Assembly: GCF_021134715.1 (NCBI RefSeq)
Contig: NC_060025.1
Location: 7,006,001 to 7,070,000 of the forward strand
Source of the DNA: Daphnia pulex
Lineage: Eukaryota > Arthropoda > Branchiopoda > Diplostraca > Daphniidae
Reading direction: 5' to 3'
Length of the DNA stretch: 64,000 nucleotides
Shown: one piece after another, positions 1 to 11,491 of the stretch
Position numbering within the stretch: the first letter of the stretch is position 1
How the letters are laid out: the number at the start of each line of letters is the position of its first letter
The notes under the pieces: model-generated
Databases searched by the model: none
The model's input: the letters and a program-made list of their open reading frames with translations, nothing else
Told to the model about the DNA's origin: nothing
Made by a program: the position numbers and the translations under genes

Positions 1-1790
1 AAGCTAACGACCCGGAATATCAAGCCGAAGGGTACACTGATAAATTGATAAACCAAATTTCTGATAGCTAAATTTCATTATTTTGATTAAATGTAGACTG
101 GCTAAACATTTGGCAGAGAACGGAATACGTTGTCCACAATGCCGTTTCCAGTTTTCACTAACTCGCGGAGGATGCATGCACTTCACGTGCACTCAGTGCA
201 AATGGGGTTGGTTTATACGTCCATCAAGTCAATGAAAATTTTAATAATTTGTTACAAAATCCCGCAACAGAATTTTGCTCTGGGTGCGACCGGCAGTTTT
301 TAATGGGTTCCCGGTGTGGAGTTGGACCATTTTGTGACAAACTTGGATTGCACGCCCATCACCCTCGAAATTGTCTATTCTATCTACGAGACAAGGAGCC
401 ACGGGATCTCCAAAAGCTTTTGACGGTATGGTGGAAGCTATATATCGCTGAGAACCATTTGAGTTTACGCAAAATATTTGTATTTTTCATTGCCGCTTGG
501 TTTATTAGGAACATGGAGTTCCATTCATGACTGAGCCACATGATTCAACAGAAGGACCTAAACAGTGCGTTGTCCAACTGCAACGAGAAACATCAGAAGG
601 ATTGGTCGATGATGTCTGTTCCAACGAAGTTAAAGAAGGGCAGGCTGGACTTTGCAGGTGAGACGCTAATAGCTGGGCAAGTTGAATTACATAAGAAAGA
701 AAATTTTACTGGTGGGAGAGGATGTTTTCTGAAATAAAATCTCTGCGGGTGATTGGACTGAAATAAGGCTCCATTATGTGGAATACCTTGCGGCCTTGAT
801 CACGAAAAACGATGTGGATCCCTTGGATATCTTTAGCTCAGATGAACTTGAAACGTTATTACAAACGGCCAGCATTCGGCGGCCATCTAGGAATCTTCCA
901 CCGAACGCACCTCTTGTGTCATACCGCCGTAGACTACTTGAGGTATCACTGAAAGGAACTGATCCTTTTTCTTTTTGTTCTTTTTTCTCTTTTTCTTTGT
1001 TGTTGCCTGGAAATGCACGCGGCCCCTGCCGATTTATTGCTGATTTACTGTGTGCGCCTTCCTTCGCTTGCGGCCCTGCACTCCTGCAGTCAGCACTACA
1101 TAGAATACTTGGTCCAACTCATTAACTTCAAAAAGATCGACCCGTTGAGCGTGTTCGAGGGTTCGGAATTGATTGCCCAGTTACGCCGTTCTGCTATCGA
1201 CATACCTGAGCGGTTAGAGAATGAGTCTGACGCCGAATTCTACGGCCGTTGTGCTCAGGTAAACTAATTTGACATTTTCCCTGTATAGCGATGTAATATA
1301 ACAGAAACTATTGTGAATGAGAAACACTGTCGTGGACAGATTAGATGGGCTGGGTATTTGTATCAAACACCGACTAATTTTTTAATAAGGTTAACTCGTA
1401 GCTATCTTGTGTGCTTTTTTTTCTTTTAACGATCGCCCACACGCATGTTTTGATTTCGATTTTTATAACTCAAAAAACAAAGCTTGCTTTTCTCGACCTT
1501 CATCTGCCAATAACAATTTTTATCCGCCTGGAAAGAAAACATTTCTCCGTGATATTCTATATCTATCAGAGTTGTATCAAACAATTAATGAATGAGTCGT
1601 ATGTGTGAGGCACTTGCGCCAATGCATTAAAAACGAGTCATGCTAGTATATGGCCACTGATTTTGGCTTGTAGGAATTAATCTAGAAGTGTCAATCAATT
1701 CATCATTTACTATCATCTTTTTCCTTTGATGATTCACTGTTATTTGGTTTGGTGAAACAGGTGATCGAAGAGCAGCTGCCACTAAATTGA
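1..1790 (+). CDS. LUBEL: C-terminal part of a LUBEL/HOIP (RNF31-type) linear ubiquitin E3 ligase, 5' end outside the window
   Basis: This is an RBR-type E3 ligase that, in its family, builds Met1-linked (linear) ubiquitin chains in NF-kB/immune signalling. Exons I assemble: 1-31, 97-206, 271-425, 509-657, then either 768-942 or 1090-1258, then 1761-1790. All junctions are GT-AG and in frame. The first two exons read NDPEYQAEG then [15 protein letters not shown], and continue into RING2 with [12 protein letters not shown], whose GGC cysteine is the family's catalytic thioester residue. The next exon gives FCSGC and [12 protein letters not shown], closely matching human HOIP. The LDD (linear chain determining domain) follows, and the protein ends IEEQLPLN. 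The N-terminal RING1, IBR and ubiquitin-binding parts lie upstream of the window. The family call is very secure; the exon choice is inferred from phases. Confidence 0.92.
768..942 (+). other. LUBEL alternative LDD exon A
   Basis: This 175-base exon encodes [19 protein letters not shown] and onward to RRLLE. It starts in phase 2 (the previous exon ends TGC AG) and ends in phase 0 at a GAG|GT donor. It aligns with the HYKEYLVSLI region of the human HOIP LDD. It can splice directly to the terminal exon at 1761, giving [14 protein letters not shown]. Confidence 0.8.
1090..1258 (+). other. LUBEL alternative LDD exon B
   Basis: This 169-base exon encodes [19 protein letters not shown] and ends GRCAQ. 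It is homologous to exon A, with the same entry phase (2) and exit phase (0), and is preceded by a pyrimidine-rich tract ending CTCCTGCAG. Including both exons adds 344 bases and shifts the frame, so they should be used one at a time. Confidence 0.8.
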
Positions 1791-1898
1791 AGCTATGTGA
1801 ACCGTAGGTCGCCTCCGACCGAACCGAGGATTTTCCAACCCAGATGTCGTCTGGTCATATTTGATTTACTAACTTGTACTTTTTTCTCCGATAACTTC

Positions 1899-1904
1899 AA
1901 TAAA
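1899..1904 (+). terminator. Probable polyadenylation signal of LUBEL
   Basis: An AATAAA hexamer lies about 110 bases after the LUBEL stop codon. Its position fits a 3' UTR end, but no transcript evidence was available. Confidence 0.45.
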
Positions 1905-2114
1905 CCAAAGGCGGCTCCGGTCTTTTTTTGGCTATTAAAAATCACCCGTATCTAAATTGTTATAGTTAATAATATCTATTTGATTTTACATCCATTTTTG
2001 ACGTGGTAGTACATGAGCGAAAGGTAAAATGTGATAGAAGAGAAGGTTCAAAAGGGGTGCTAGTTGATGTTTTGGTCCGAGGTAGGCTAATGTCTATGAC
2101 ACGCCGAAAGTGCC

Positions 2115-2345
2115 ACCAAAACCCTTCTGGAATTGTCATCCTTGAGACAGGCGGTTCCTCTCTGAGATGAATTCTTGACGATGGATGATTTCATTCAATT
2201 TCTCTTTCTGCCAAAGAAAAACTAATCCCGTCTATCAAATCATCTATTATAGACTGCAAAACTTAACTATACAGGAAAAGCGTGGATAGAAATATTTCAG
2301 ATTTTTCTTTACAATGAAAAGGTGAGTTTCATCGATGTTGTTGGG
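2115..2345 (-). pseudogene. Truncated GTF2H5 (TFIIH subunit 5) copy
   Basis: On the minus strand the sequence reads IDETHLFI, followed by a GTAAAGAAAAATC intron start and a degraded last exon containing DDLIDGISFSLAEREIE. This parallels LDETHVFI, the intron, and the last exon of the intact gene at 22356-22869. Intron bases are shared too (for example ATATTTCAGATTTTT on the plus strand), so it arose by DNA duplication, not retrotransposition. Homology stops at about 2345, so the first exon and most of the second are missing. The normal last-exon acceptor region is altered: reading from the aligned acceptor meets a stop. It is a relic and should not make TFIIH subunit. Confidence 0.75.
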
Positions 2346-3069
2346 AAGGTTATACATAAAAAAAAATACGTTTGATATCGTTCCGTGTCTGTTTGCCGTT
2401 GCTGTTTGCCGAGTTTGTTGTGGTTTTGGTAAAGTAGGAGAGCTAAAAGTTTTTTTCTTCATTGCTAGATTGTTCGAAAAGAAATTCTCCGTGAAATTTG
2501 AGGTCGATTTCATGTAATTTAATAGAAATCCGGGATTTGGTCAAAATTGAGAATTTTCCTGAACTATTATGGCAGAGCCCAGGAAAAAGTCTCGATTTTG
2601 GACGATTTTGGGGTATACCGGAAGTACGCAATAAAAAAACATGAAATCGACCCCAAATTTGACGACACTCACGAATATGTGGTTCTTTTGTGCGTCAATT
2701 AAATATTTACTGCACTACTGACTCATTTAAAAACCGGAAGTAGCCAATAACGCACAAATTATTAAAAAATCTATCAACTATATTCAACTAACGCTATCCT
2801 ATGACCCTAAGCGATATACGCAGCGTAAAAGTCCATATTTTCTTCACTTAGAAATGAAAGAAGGCTTTAGATCATTTGAAAACCAAAAGCCGCAAAAAGT
2901 AGTCAGCTCCTTAATTATTATAGCTATGCTAGTTGTTTTAACTATGAGAAAAGTAACGCAAAATTTATTTAAGGTTGGTTTGAAGAACACGTTATTTTCA
3001 CGGTAGCCTAAAGTTCTATCACTTTATATTACTAATATATGGAATAAAATGGGTATACGCTAGGAAATT
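2346..3069. other. Intergenic stretch between the GTF2H5 relic and the NHE gene
   Basis: AT-rich sequence with only short unrecognised reading frames (2335-2517 and 2443-2631). It probably includes the 3' UTR of the exchanger gene, which ends at 3070 on the minus strand. I see no gene. Confidence 0.5.
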
Positions 3070-6000
3070 TTAGATGTCATGGAAGAATTCCTTGGGTCTT
3101 TGTTGAGGTGAACCAAGGTCTGTTTTCCAGGGAAGAGGCATTTCAATAACCGCTGAAATCTCCACAGATTTGGAATCTTCATCTATGATTTTTAAACATA
3201 AAAACATTATGTATGTTAAATAGTAACATATCTTAATGGTGTTTACAAGTTTGTGGATAAACAACGAACGAAATTCCTCCTTCTTCTTCGTAATCAATTT
3301 CAATTTTTTCTTCCTTTTTAACTTCATTAATATCTGAAAAATAATGTTTAAATTTAAAAATCAACATTAGCTAGGTAAGTGCCGAAAAAATTAAAGTAAT
3401 AAATTAGTTTACTGCTTTTAACGTAAGATAGTCCTCTTTCATTATCTAACACAACTGCCGGAACTCCTTGTCGCCGATTTCTCATTTCATGTTGTGTGTG
3501 TTGCTGCCAAATTTTATTTTGTCAACGTTATTTTGCTTGCTATAATATTAAATTCTAAAAAAAAAAAATACCTCGCATGAAGTCTGTTTCTCCACTCGAT
3601 GTTTATTAATATTAACTGCTTCAGATCCGGAAACTCTCTTTCGTTTAGAATTATTTCTCGAAATATAACTCGAGGAGGTTGAATGCCCGGCGACACACTA
3701 ATAGATCATGAAATTAAATAGTAATTAGAATAAACCATGATGATTCCAAAAGACACGTGAATTAGCTCTTTTTTTCATAAAATAACTGCTCATTATTACT
3801 TTGCTTCGATGGGACATGCAAACGGCGTCGGGAAGCATATGATGAGTCTCGGCATCCCAGAGATCCTTCGTGGATGGTTTAAAATTGAGTTCTCCAAAAT
3901 CAAGGTTGATTTCACCTTCACTAATGTCGAAAATATGGAGAAACAGAAATAATTTTAAAAATATTTAAATGTTTGTAATTGTGAGCGCATCATGTTTACT
4001 TTGAAGGCAGAAAATTTGCGGTAGTATCGTTCCTGAAAAAACTGGCAAAAGAATTTGTGCCTTGTACGGTCCAGCTAGAAGGATTGCGACGGGCAAACTC
4101 TACTGCATCTTGCATAGTCAACTTCGAGTATGTTTCCAGGATTTTGGGTTCGTGGTGTTTCTTTTCCCGAATCAAATAAGGACGAATGTAGGCGTAGTCA
4201 AACTGTTTGAATCTGTTAAAACATATGATTAATCAAGCTGTATCTGTGCTACATTCTATAATCTACAAAAAAGGGAAATAATCTCACTTATCGCGAACTT
4301 TATTACTACTCAATTGATTCAAAATATCGACGACTCCGGCCATGGTATAATCAAGCATCTATTGAAATTAGTAAACTGGTGAGTTAAAAAAAATTATAAT
4401 AATTAATTAATAGTAAAATACCTTTTCGTGAAGACGTTCGTTCATTGTTTTTTCTTGATTTTCTTCGCGTTTTACTTTCAGAAATTCTACGAGCGGTTTC
4501 ATAGTGATACCCTTTGATAAAAATTCATTTGTAAGAAAACAGAAATGGATAAATTCATCTTGATTCACATACCTGAACAAACACCGTGAAAAAGACAACA
4601 GATATTGTTGCGGTAACAAAAAGCGGTTGGTGAGGGATGCGTTTCGGGTCGATGAGGAGGACTAAAGCGAAAGCGATTGCTCCACGCAACCCACCGTAAG
4701 ACATGACAAATTTTTCCACCCTATTCAGCTGATGAAGACGGAAGTAGTTGGCGATTTCTGTCAATAGCACAACGCCTGCAAAGATAAATTTGATCTGTAG
4801 AATTATGAAGATGAACATGTAGGGAAATTATTATTACCGAGAGCTCTGTACAGCGAACAGAAAAAAATAGTAAGTCCAATGAAAGCAGTGTTCCATTCGT
4901 GATAATCATTGACGGTACTGATGCCTAAAAACATGAATATAATGGATTCGGAACCATTGCTAAGCACTTTCAAACCACATTTAACTGTGGTAAGTGACGT
5001 AGTTGACACGTTCTCTGCAACGTAATTCTTCATGGTTATTCCACAAAACATTATTCTGGTAAAAGATTAATTTCCGGTCAATTATTAACAAAATAACCAA
5101 AATTCAAACTTGACGAATGACTTACGAAAGAATTCCGGACATTTGGAACGCTTCTGCGTTTACATAAGCTACATAGCTCATAATAAAAATAAAAATTGGT
5201 TCGATAACGAGAACACGGTGAGTATACTTGGTGACAAACCCGGTCAAGAAGCCCCAAAAGATGCCTATCATTGTTCCGCCCAAAGCCACGACTACGAAAG
5301 AGGCGAAACCGGATAAGACGTCACTAGCTTCAATGTTCTCTGGCCCAAGAGAGATGTAAGAGTCACACATGTTATAGAGAACCTAAATAAGGATATGATA
5401 GCGTCATCAGATTTTAACAATGAAATATTCGTACCACAGTAACAGCGTCGTTAAGCAAAGACTCTCCAAAGACGATAATGTAGAGCACTTTGTCTACGTG
5501 AATTTCCTCAAAAACGGCCAACACTGCAACAGGATCGACGGCAGATATAAGAGCTGAAAAAATTAGGGTTTCTAGAAGGGAGATTTGGAAACCATAGAGA
5601 CCAGACAAACCGCATGCCCAAAGACTAATACCTTTTAATGAAACACATAAGATAATTAATTGTATAAATCAAATTATACTTTCAACTTTCTTTTTTTACA
5701 AATCTTACCAATGCAAACGGTGTTAAAAATAGTTCCCATGACGGCAAACAGGAGAATAGTGCCAAGGTGGTCGAAAAATGGCCTGTTCGGCATAAAGAAG
5801 CCGGCATCAAATATGATGGGAGGCAACATACAGAAGAAGAAGATGGTTGACGACAGTGGTGACAATACAGTAGTGTTTGTTATGTAGAAGATTATCCCCA
5901 CAAAAATACCGGTAAGGATCAAACAGCAGGATTCAGGAACTACAGTGAGAAGTTTTGGCCAACCACTGAGCACTGATAAAACATGGAAGTAGATAGCAAG

Positions 6001-6479
6001 GTTAGCAGCACCCAAGTGAAATAATGCTCCATGTACTTTAGTTAGTTTATGTGATTACTTAATTTCATGATGCATGTGCCAAACACCCACATAGCAATGA
6101 CAAATGGTACAGCCACTCTTGGAAAATTTGGTTTAGCAATGGGTATTTGAGGTCGGATTGTTGGCAAGGCTTGAGTATCATCTGGAAAAGGAGAGCTTCT
6201 GAGTTCACTGACATCATTGATTTTCTCTAGAAAATTTTTTTTTTTTATAATTCAGAAAGAATATGTAATGAATGGAACTTGTTAATAAAAGATGAATTAT
6301 TAAGATACCAGTTTACCTGTTTGGGAAGGGATTTTCCATTCATTTGATTTATCATCTTCTTTCGTCTCTTTTGTTTCAGTTGTTAAAGCATTACCTACAG
6401 TCTGCTGTGATGTTTGGCAATAATGAAATATGAAAAACATTGAGAATAAAATATAACAAGAGGCTTTTAATTTCCTCAT
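3070..6479 (-). CDS. NHE: Na+/H+ exchanger (SLC9A/NHE family), complete
   Basis: This protein exchanges Na+ for H+ across a membrane. Fifteen exons assemble in frame: 6317-6479, 6059-6226, 5709-5972, 5435-5631, 5126-5382, 4838-5055, 4573-4775, 4422-4511, 4288-4358, 4000-4212, 3800-3920, 3572-3697, 3413-3503, 3247-3333, 3070-3182. They give about 793 residues. The N-terminus has a hydrophobic signal-like stretch ([14 protein letters not shown]). Family landmarks are VVPESC, the conserved [17 protein letters not shown] with downstream [22 protein letters not shown], and [12 protein letters not shown]. The ND motif of transport (GESLLND) is intact. A hydrophilic regulatory tail follows, ending [10 protein letters not shown] and RPKEFFHDI. 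It most resembles plasma-membrane NHE1/2/3-type exchangers; the exact subtype is not resolved. Confidence 0.92.
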
Positions 6480-6982
6480 TGTAAATTGAATGCAGAAAGT
6501 TTGTTCTAGTGAAATTCACAAGATTAAAGCGCTTGTGTTGTTGTCTTAGGAAATCTGCAAAACGCCGAAGGATTTACAAGCTGGAATCATTTTAGCGAAT
6601 TCTCCATCGACATTGACTAGTTACATGCACAAAATTGTGAATTTAAACTAGCGAGGATTAAACAAAAAAAAAATAACATAACGAACATGTCGATCAGTAA
6701 CAGACAGTGTCATCAATGTTTTGTTTTGTTGTTCTGCACATTAAGCCATAGCCATCTATGGGTAGGGAACTGTACTTTGACAAATTGATCGACGGAAATA
6801 ATACAATGACGACCGATCTGCCAACAACCGATCCACCAAGTCACCAACTACTCCTGCTGAACATTCAGAGAATTCGACCCTAGATCGCATCTATCAATCA
6901 CACAAGATTCTAACACTTATTTTTTAAATTCCAATGCTTCTCTTTAGTCATGGTTACCATATCTTAATGCTCGGCTCCATGT
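6480..6982. other. Intergenic: NHE upstream region and 3' flank of LRR gene A
   Basis: About 500 bases of AT-rich sequence. The part next to 6480 should hold the promoter and 5' UTR of the exchanger. Beside the LRR gene, 6910-6980 retains a decayed equivalent of the last codons still present in the sister LRR gene (see the finding on the LRR gene A C-terminus). No further gene is seen. Confidence 0.4.
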
Positions 6983-8671
6983 TCACATCATTTCGACAGT
7001 ATTCAACAAAATTTCGGACAATGGATTCGATTCGTTCAGGAAGAAATCGATGCCTTTCTGGCTCACATTAGAACAACCGTGAAACTTTAACTTGGTCAAA
7101 TACTTGAAACTGTTTTTAGTGCAAACTTCCTCAATCATCTGGTCATCAAGCGTAAAACAATTTTCTATGGAAACCACTGTAAGAGCAGGGGAAGACAAAA
7201 GCAATAGCAACAATTTGCGAGAAATAGTAAATCGAGAAAAATAAGAATACAGAGAGATTTCTTCCAGCATCCTTAACGGAAATACTGCCTTTGGAGAACA
7301 AAGAGAAGAGTGGACGCAATCATCTACCACATGTTCAGGAGTATTTTCCCCATCGGTACTTTTTATAACAAGTCGCAAACGGCGAACATTCGGGCAGCAC
7401 TCGATGATAAGAGAGACTTCTATACTCGTTAATTCCATCCTTAAATATAACTCTTCTAGTGTAGGGCCACGAGCTTGTAGAAGAGGAATTACTCCGCCAC
7501 GAACACCGATTGACGGGAAGGAAATTTCAAGATTTTTTAATAGTTTAAGTTCTCGAAAACCTGAAATAAAAATGCATTTTTAATTGCCAAACACATATGA
7601 ATACCATCATTGCACATTTTTCTCACCTAATAACTCCTCATTAGTAAATCTGTCATCGCATACATTTATGAAAAGATCGACGAGCGACGGGCACATGTCA
7701 ACCATCAAGGAAACGGTGCCTTTTTTATAGGGGACTTCGTATGGCATTGACATAGACAACTTGGTCAAGGAATATTTTTTTGATTCTCTGGTGTCATTAC
7801 GAATTTCATGAAAAACTTTGAGGATATCAGACTCATTGTTGCAATTTAATTCTTTCAACTCTGGTAAATGTTCGATAGCAAATCGAATTCCGATATGAGT
7901 CACGTCCGTTCTCCTAACTGATAATTTGTGAAGGGAACTTTGACCTTTGCAAAACACTTTAACTACGGAATCGGTCACACCAGGGCAGCAATCAACTAGC
8001 AACTCCCTTAAAAAAATGAAGTGGACATAAAGAAAGTTTTCTTAATTCATTAAAGTAGACCCTATACCTTAGTTTTGGTTTATCAGTAAATCCAAGATTC
8101 CTCATGCAACTAGCACCAGCATAAAATGTGCCAGATAAATCAAGGATCTGCAGGTGTTCGAAAAGCTGCAAAATGGGGGCAAAAGTATTTTCTAGTAGAT
8201 TTGATGTGAAAAAACTTATCTTCAGTGTAGTGAGTTGCTGTAAATGAAAAAGTTGTTCATTAATTAACTTCTATATAAAAATAACGAATTAATTTTTACC
8301 GAACATCTGACTGATGCTAAACGCACGATGTGAAGACTGTCAGTGATATGCATATTACTTTGTGAAAAATCCAGAATTTTCAAATGTGGGTTCAGGAGCA
8401 ATTCAAACATCTCTTTTTTTTTACCCCAGTGGTTTCTTTTGACCCATTCAAGAGTCATGTACTCCAGACAATGTGAAGCTGTGTGTAGTCAAAATGGCAT
8501 TATAAAATAAAAGCACACAATTATTCCAAAGAAAAGACACTCACGCAGAAGGTAAAAGAGGCTGGAAACGTGCACTGAACTACGCGATGCCGTCCATTTC
8601 TCCATGTTATCGACGATACTGTCCATACACAATTCTGACAGAGATTTGTGGTACCATTTCGGCTGAGGCAT
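6983..8671 (-). CDS. Leucine-rich repeat protein, tandem copy A
   Basis: Five exons (8545-8671, 8300-8478, 8068-8237, 7627-8006, 6983-7560) give about 477 residues. The N-terminus MPQPKWYHKSLSELCMDSIV resembles the short helical SLxxLC motif found ahead of LRRs in substrate-receptor proteins such as ZYG11; that comparison is inference. The rest is a run of irregular LRRs, for example LKILDFSQSNMHITDSL, LTKLKFHGCSNVSQKGIDFF and SPALTVVSIENCF, so a protein-binding solenoid is likely. The copy-B gene at 9458-11235 shares the same exon structure. A one-base deletion near the end relative to copy B replaces the last ~26 residues with LNTVEMM, so this copy may be in early decay. Confidence 0.75.
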
Positions 8672-9457
8672 GTTGAAGATAACGGTTAGAGAACACAGTG
8701 AAGGACTTCAGTGAAAACCAAGACACATACAAAACGAACATCAACGATCACACTAGAGGTTTTTCTAAATGTTTCTCTCCGCCCCTGATCTCTAACAGAG
8801 TGACAGTGAGAGTGAAGCGTGCCATAAAGGCGCGAACGGAATAATTGCATTGAGGGCGAGATGCACTTTTGCCAGATTTCATTTATAACTCGCGTGATTC
8901 GGTAAAATTAGAAAAAAACGAACTAAATTTCCTCTCAAAAAAGAAAAAAGTTAATTGCAAATAATGTTCAACAGCAAATAATAAAAAATAATGAACATCC
9001 ATTCCTTCTCGTGTCCAGTCTCACAGACTAAGATCACCCGTGCGTTGTTGAAAATGATGCAAATATTTTTTGATCACTTAGAAAAAGAAGAATTTAGTTT
9101 AATATCCAAATTACTTAAACTTGTTTTAAAATTAAAGCAAACTTACAAGTTATTGCATATAATGTCCTAATTGAATAAATGTAGTGTAGGATTTTTTAAG
9201 CTTATTTAGACACCCAATTGTAAAAAGGTGTGGAATGAAGTTCAATTGTAAAATGAAACATGACACATATTGAATTCCGTGACTATATAACCTTGACTCG
9301 TGTACACCAGATAAAGAATCTTATGAGAGTTCCAGGTGAGGATTTTATGAAAGCATACAGTATAAACATAAGGAAATAAGTGTTTGCTGTTTGACAGGAA
9401 AAAAGACGAAAGTTTAAAAAAAAACATTGGATCACATTGTCTTACTGTAATCACCTC
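8672..9457. other. Intergenic between the LRR genes, with a shared upstream block at 8820-9030
   Basis: Bases 8820-9030 (GGCGCGAA..ATTGCATTGA..CCAGATTT..ATAACTCG..CTTCTCGTGTCCAGTCTCACAG) match the sequence upstream of LRR copy B. There, the match is split between 11384-11472 and 15393-15506. The block probably carries the promoter of copy A plus the edge of the duplicated unit. From 9031 to 9457 the sequence is AT-rich with nothing recognised. Confidence 0.6.
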
Positions 9458-11235
9458 TTAATCTTCATCATTCCACTTGACATTCCAATGTTTCTCTTGA
9501 GCCATGGTTTTCATGTGCCCAAGGTTCACATTTCCACAGTCTTCTACAGAAATTTCGTCCAAAGGATTCGTTTCGTTCAGGAAGAAATCAATGCCTTTCT
9601 GGCTCACATTAGAACAACCGTACAACCTTAACTTCGTCAAATACTTGAAACTGTTTTTAGCGCATGCTTCCTCAATGATCTGGTCATCAAGCGTGAAACT
9701 ATTATATATGGAAACCGCTGTAAGAGCAGGGGAAGATAAAAGCAAAAGTAAGAGTTTGCGTGAAATAGCATATGAAAAATAAGAAGACAGAGAGATGTCT
9801 TCCAGCATCCTTAACGGAAATACTTTCTTTGAGGAACAAAGAGATGAGTGGACGCCATCATGTACCACCGGTTCGGGAGTATCCAGCAGATCGGTTCTTT
9901 CTAAAATAAGTAGCAACCGGCGAATGTTCGGGCAGCTCTCAATGATGAGATCGACTTCTTCACTCGTTACTTGCATCGATAAATATAATTCTTCAAGTAA
10001 AAGGCCACGAGCTTGTAGAAGAGGAATTACTCCGCCACGAATAGAGATGATTGACGGTAGGAAGGATATCTGAATTCCGAAATGTTTTAGTTGTTGAAGT
10101 TTCCGAAAACCTGAAATAAAATTGCGTTTAGTTTCTCTACCCATACGAATACCATCATTTCAGATTTTTCTCACCTAATAACTCCTCATCCGTAAATCCT
10201 TCGTCGTTTACTTGTAAGAAAACATCAACTTCAACAAGCGACGGACACATGTCAACCATCAATGAAACGCTGCCTTTCTTATAGGAGACTTCGTCTGGCG
10301 GAGTCCACATAAACCACTTGGTCAAAGAATATTTTTTTGATTCTCTGGTTTCTTTACGAATTCTACGAAACGCTCTTAGGATATCAGAATCATCGTCGCA
10401 ATTTAATTCTTTCAGCTCTGGTAAATGTTCGATAGCAAATCGAATTCCGGAATGAGTCACTTCCGTTCGATTAACTGATAATTTCTGAAGGGAACTTTGA
10501 CCGTTGCAGAAAACTTGCATTGCAGAATCAGTCACGCCAGGGCACGAATTAACTTGCAATTCCCTTGAAAAAAAATTAAGTGGACATTAAGAAAGTTTAT
10601 TAATTTCGTTAAAGTAGACCCTACCTTAGTTTTGGTTTATCAGTTAATCCAAGATTGATCATGCAACTAGCACCGTAAATTGTGTCACATAAATCAAGGA
10701 TCTGCAGGTGTTCGAAAAGCTGCAACATGGGAGTAAAAGTATCTTCTACTTGATATGATGGCAATTTATTGAAAAAACCCATCTTCAGTGCAGTGAGTTG
10801 CTGTAATTGCAAAAAGTTGTTCGTTAATTCATTTCTATATAAAAATGACGAATTAATTTTTACCGAACATCTGACCGATGCTAAACGCACGATGTGAAGA
10901 CTGTCAGTGATATGCATATTCCATTTTGATAAATCCAGAATTTTCAAATGTGGGTTCAGGAGCAATTCAAACATCTCTTTTTTTTTACCCCAGTGGTTTC
11001 TTTTGACCCATTCAAGAGTCATGTACTCCAGACAATGTGAAGCTGTGTGTAGTCAAAATGGCATTATAAAATAAAAGCACACAATTATTCCAAAGAAAAG
11101 ACACTCACGCAGAAGGTAAAAGAGGCTGGAAACGTGCACTGAACTACGCGATGCCGTCCATTTCTCCATGTTATCGACGATACTGTCCATACACAATTCT
11201 GCCAGAGATTTGTGGTACCATTTCGGCTGAGGCAT
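9458..11235 (-). CDS. Leucine-rich repeat protein, tandem copy B
   Basis: Five exons (11109-11235, 10864-11042, 10625-10800, 10175-10563, 9458-10110) give about 507 residues. The protein starts MPQPKWYHKSLAELCMDSIV and carries the same LRR series as copy A, including LHIVRLASVRCS, LTALKMGFFNKLPS, LTKLRLYGCSNVSQKGIDFF and VEDCGNVNLGHM. It ends KWNDED. The intron after SVRCS happens to be nearly open here but carries a GT-AG pair in both genes, so I treat it as an intron. No catalytic domain is seen. A role as an LRR adaptor or receptor is likely, but no specific function can be named. Its upstream region is interrupted by the insertion that begins at 11473. Confidence 0.78.
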
Positions 11236-11442
11236 GTTGATTGTTGAAGATAATTGTTATGAGAACACGTTCAGTGAAAACCACGACACGTACACGACGA
11301 ACATCAACGACAACGATCACACTAAAGAATTTTCTAAATATTTCGCAGTGTTTTCTCCCTAGTCCTAGTCCGTTCTTCTGTCTGATAAGGCGCGAATAGA
11401 ATAATTGCATTGAACGCCATGCACCATTGCCAGATTTTTAAA

Positions 11443-11472
11443 AATAACTCGAGTGAGTCGACTTAAAAATTT
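11443..11472 (+). repeat. Left 30-bp direct repeat flanking the composite insertion
   Basis: AATAACTCGAGTGAGTCGAC followed by TTAAAAATTT is present here and again, without a mismatch, at 15363-15392. In the uninterrupted homologous block upstream of LRR copy A (around 8880-8915) the equivalent sequence occurs once. Confidence 0.85.
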
Positions 11473-11491
11473 TAAAAATTTCCCGTAGGGA

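Noticed and set aside
1013-1089. N-terminal extension of the frame that includes LUBEL exon B
   Set aside because: It is intron sequence ending in a pyrimidine-rich CTCCTGCAG acceptor. The extension has no similarity to HOIP.
6036-6058. An apparent 23-base intron in the NHE gene
   Set aside because: A better acceptor (TTTTATCAG at 5973) gives an 86-base intron with a good branch and pyrimidine tract, keeps the frame and restores the conserved spacing before VVPESC.
8237-8300. Nonsense codon and frameshift in the middle of LRR gene A compared with the open frame in gene B
   Set aside because: The differing stretch is bounded by GT and AG in both genes and fits an intron of about 60 bases. 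Gene B merely reads through it by chance.
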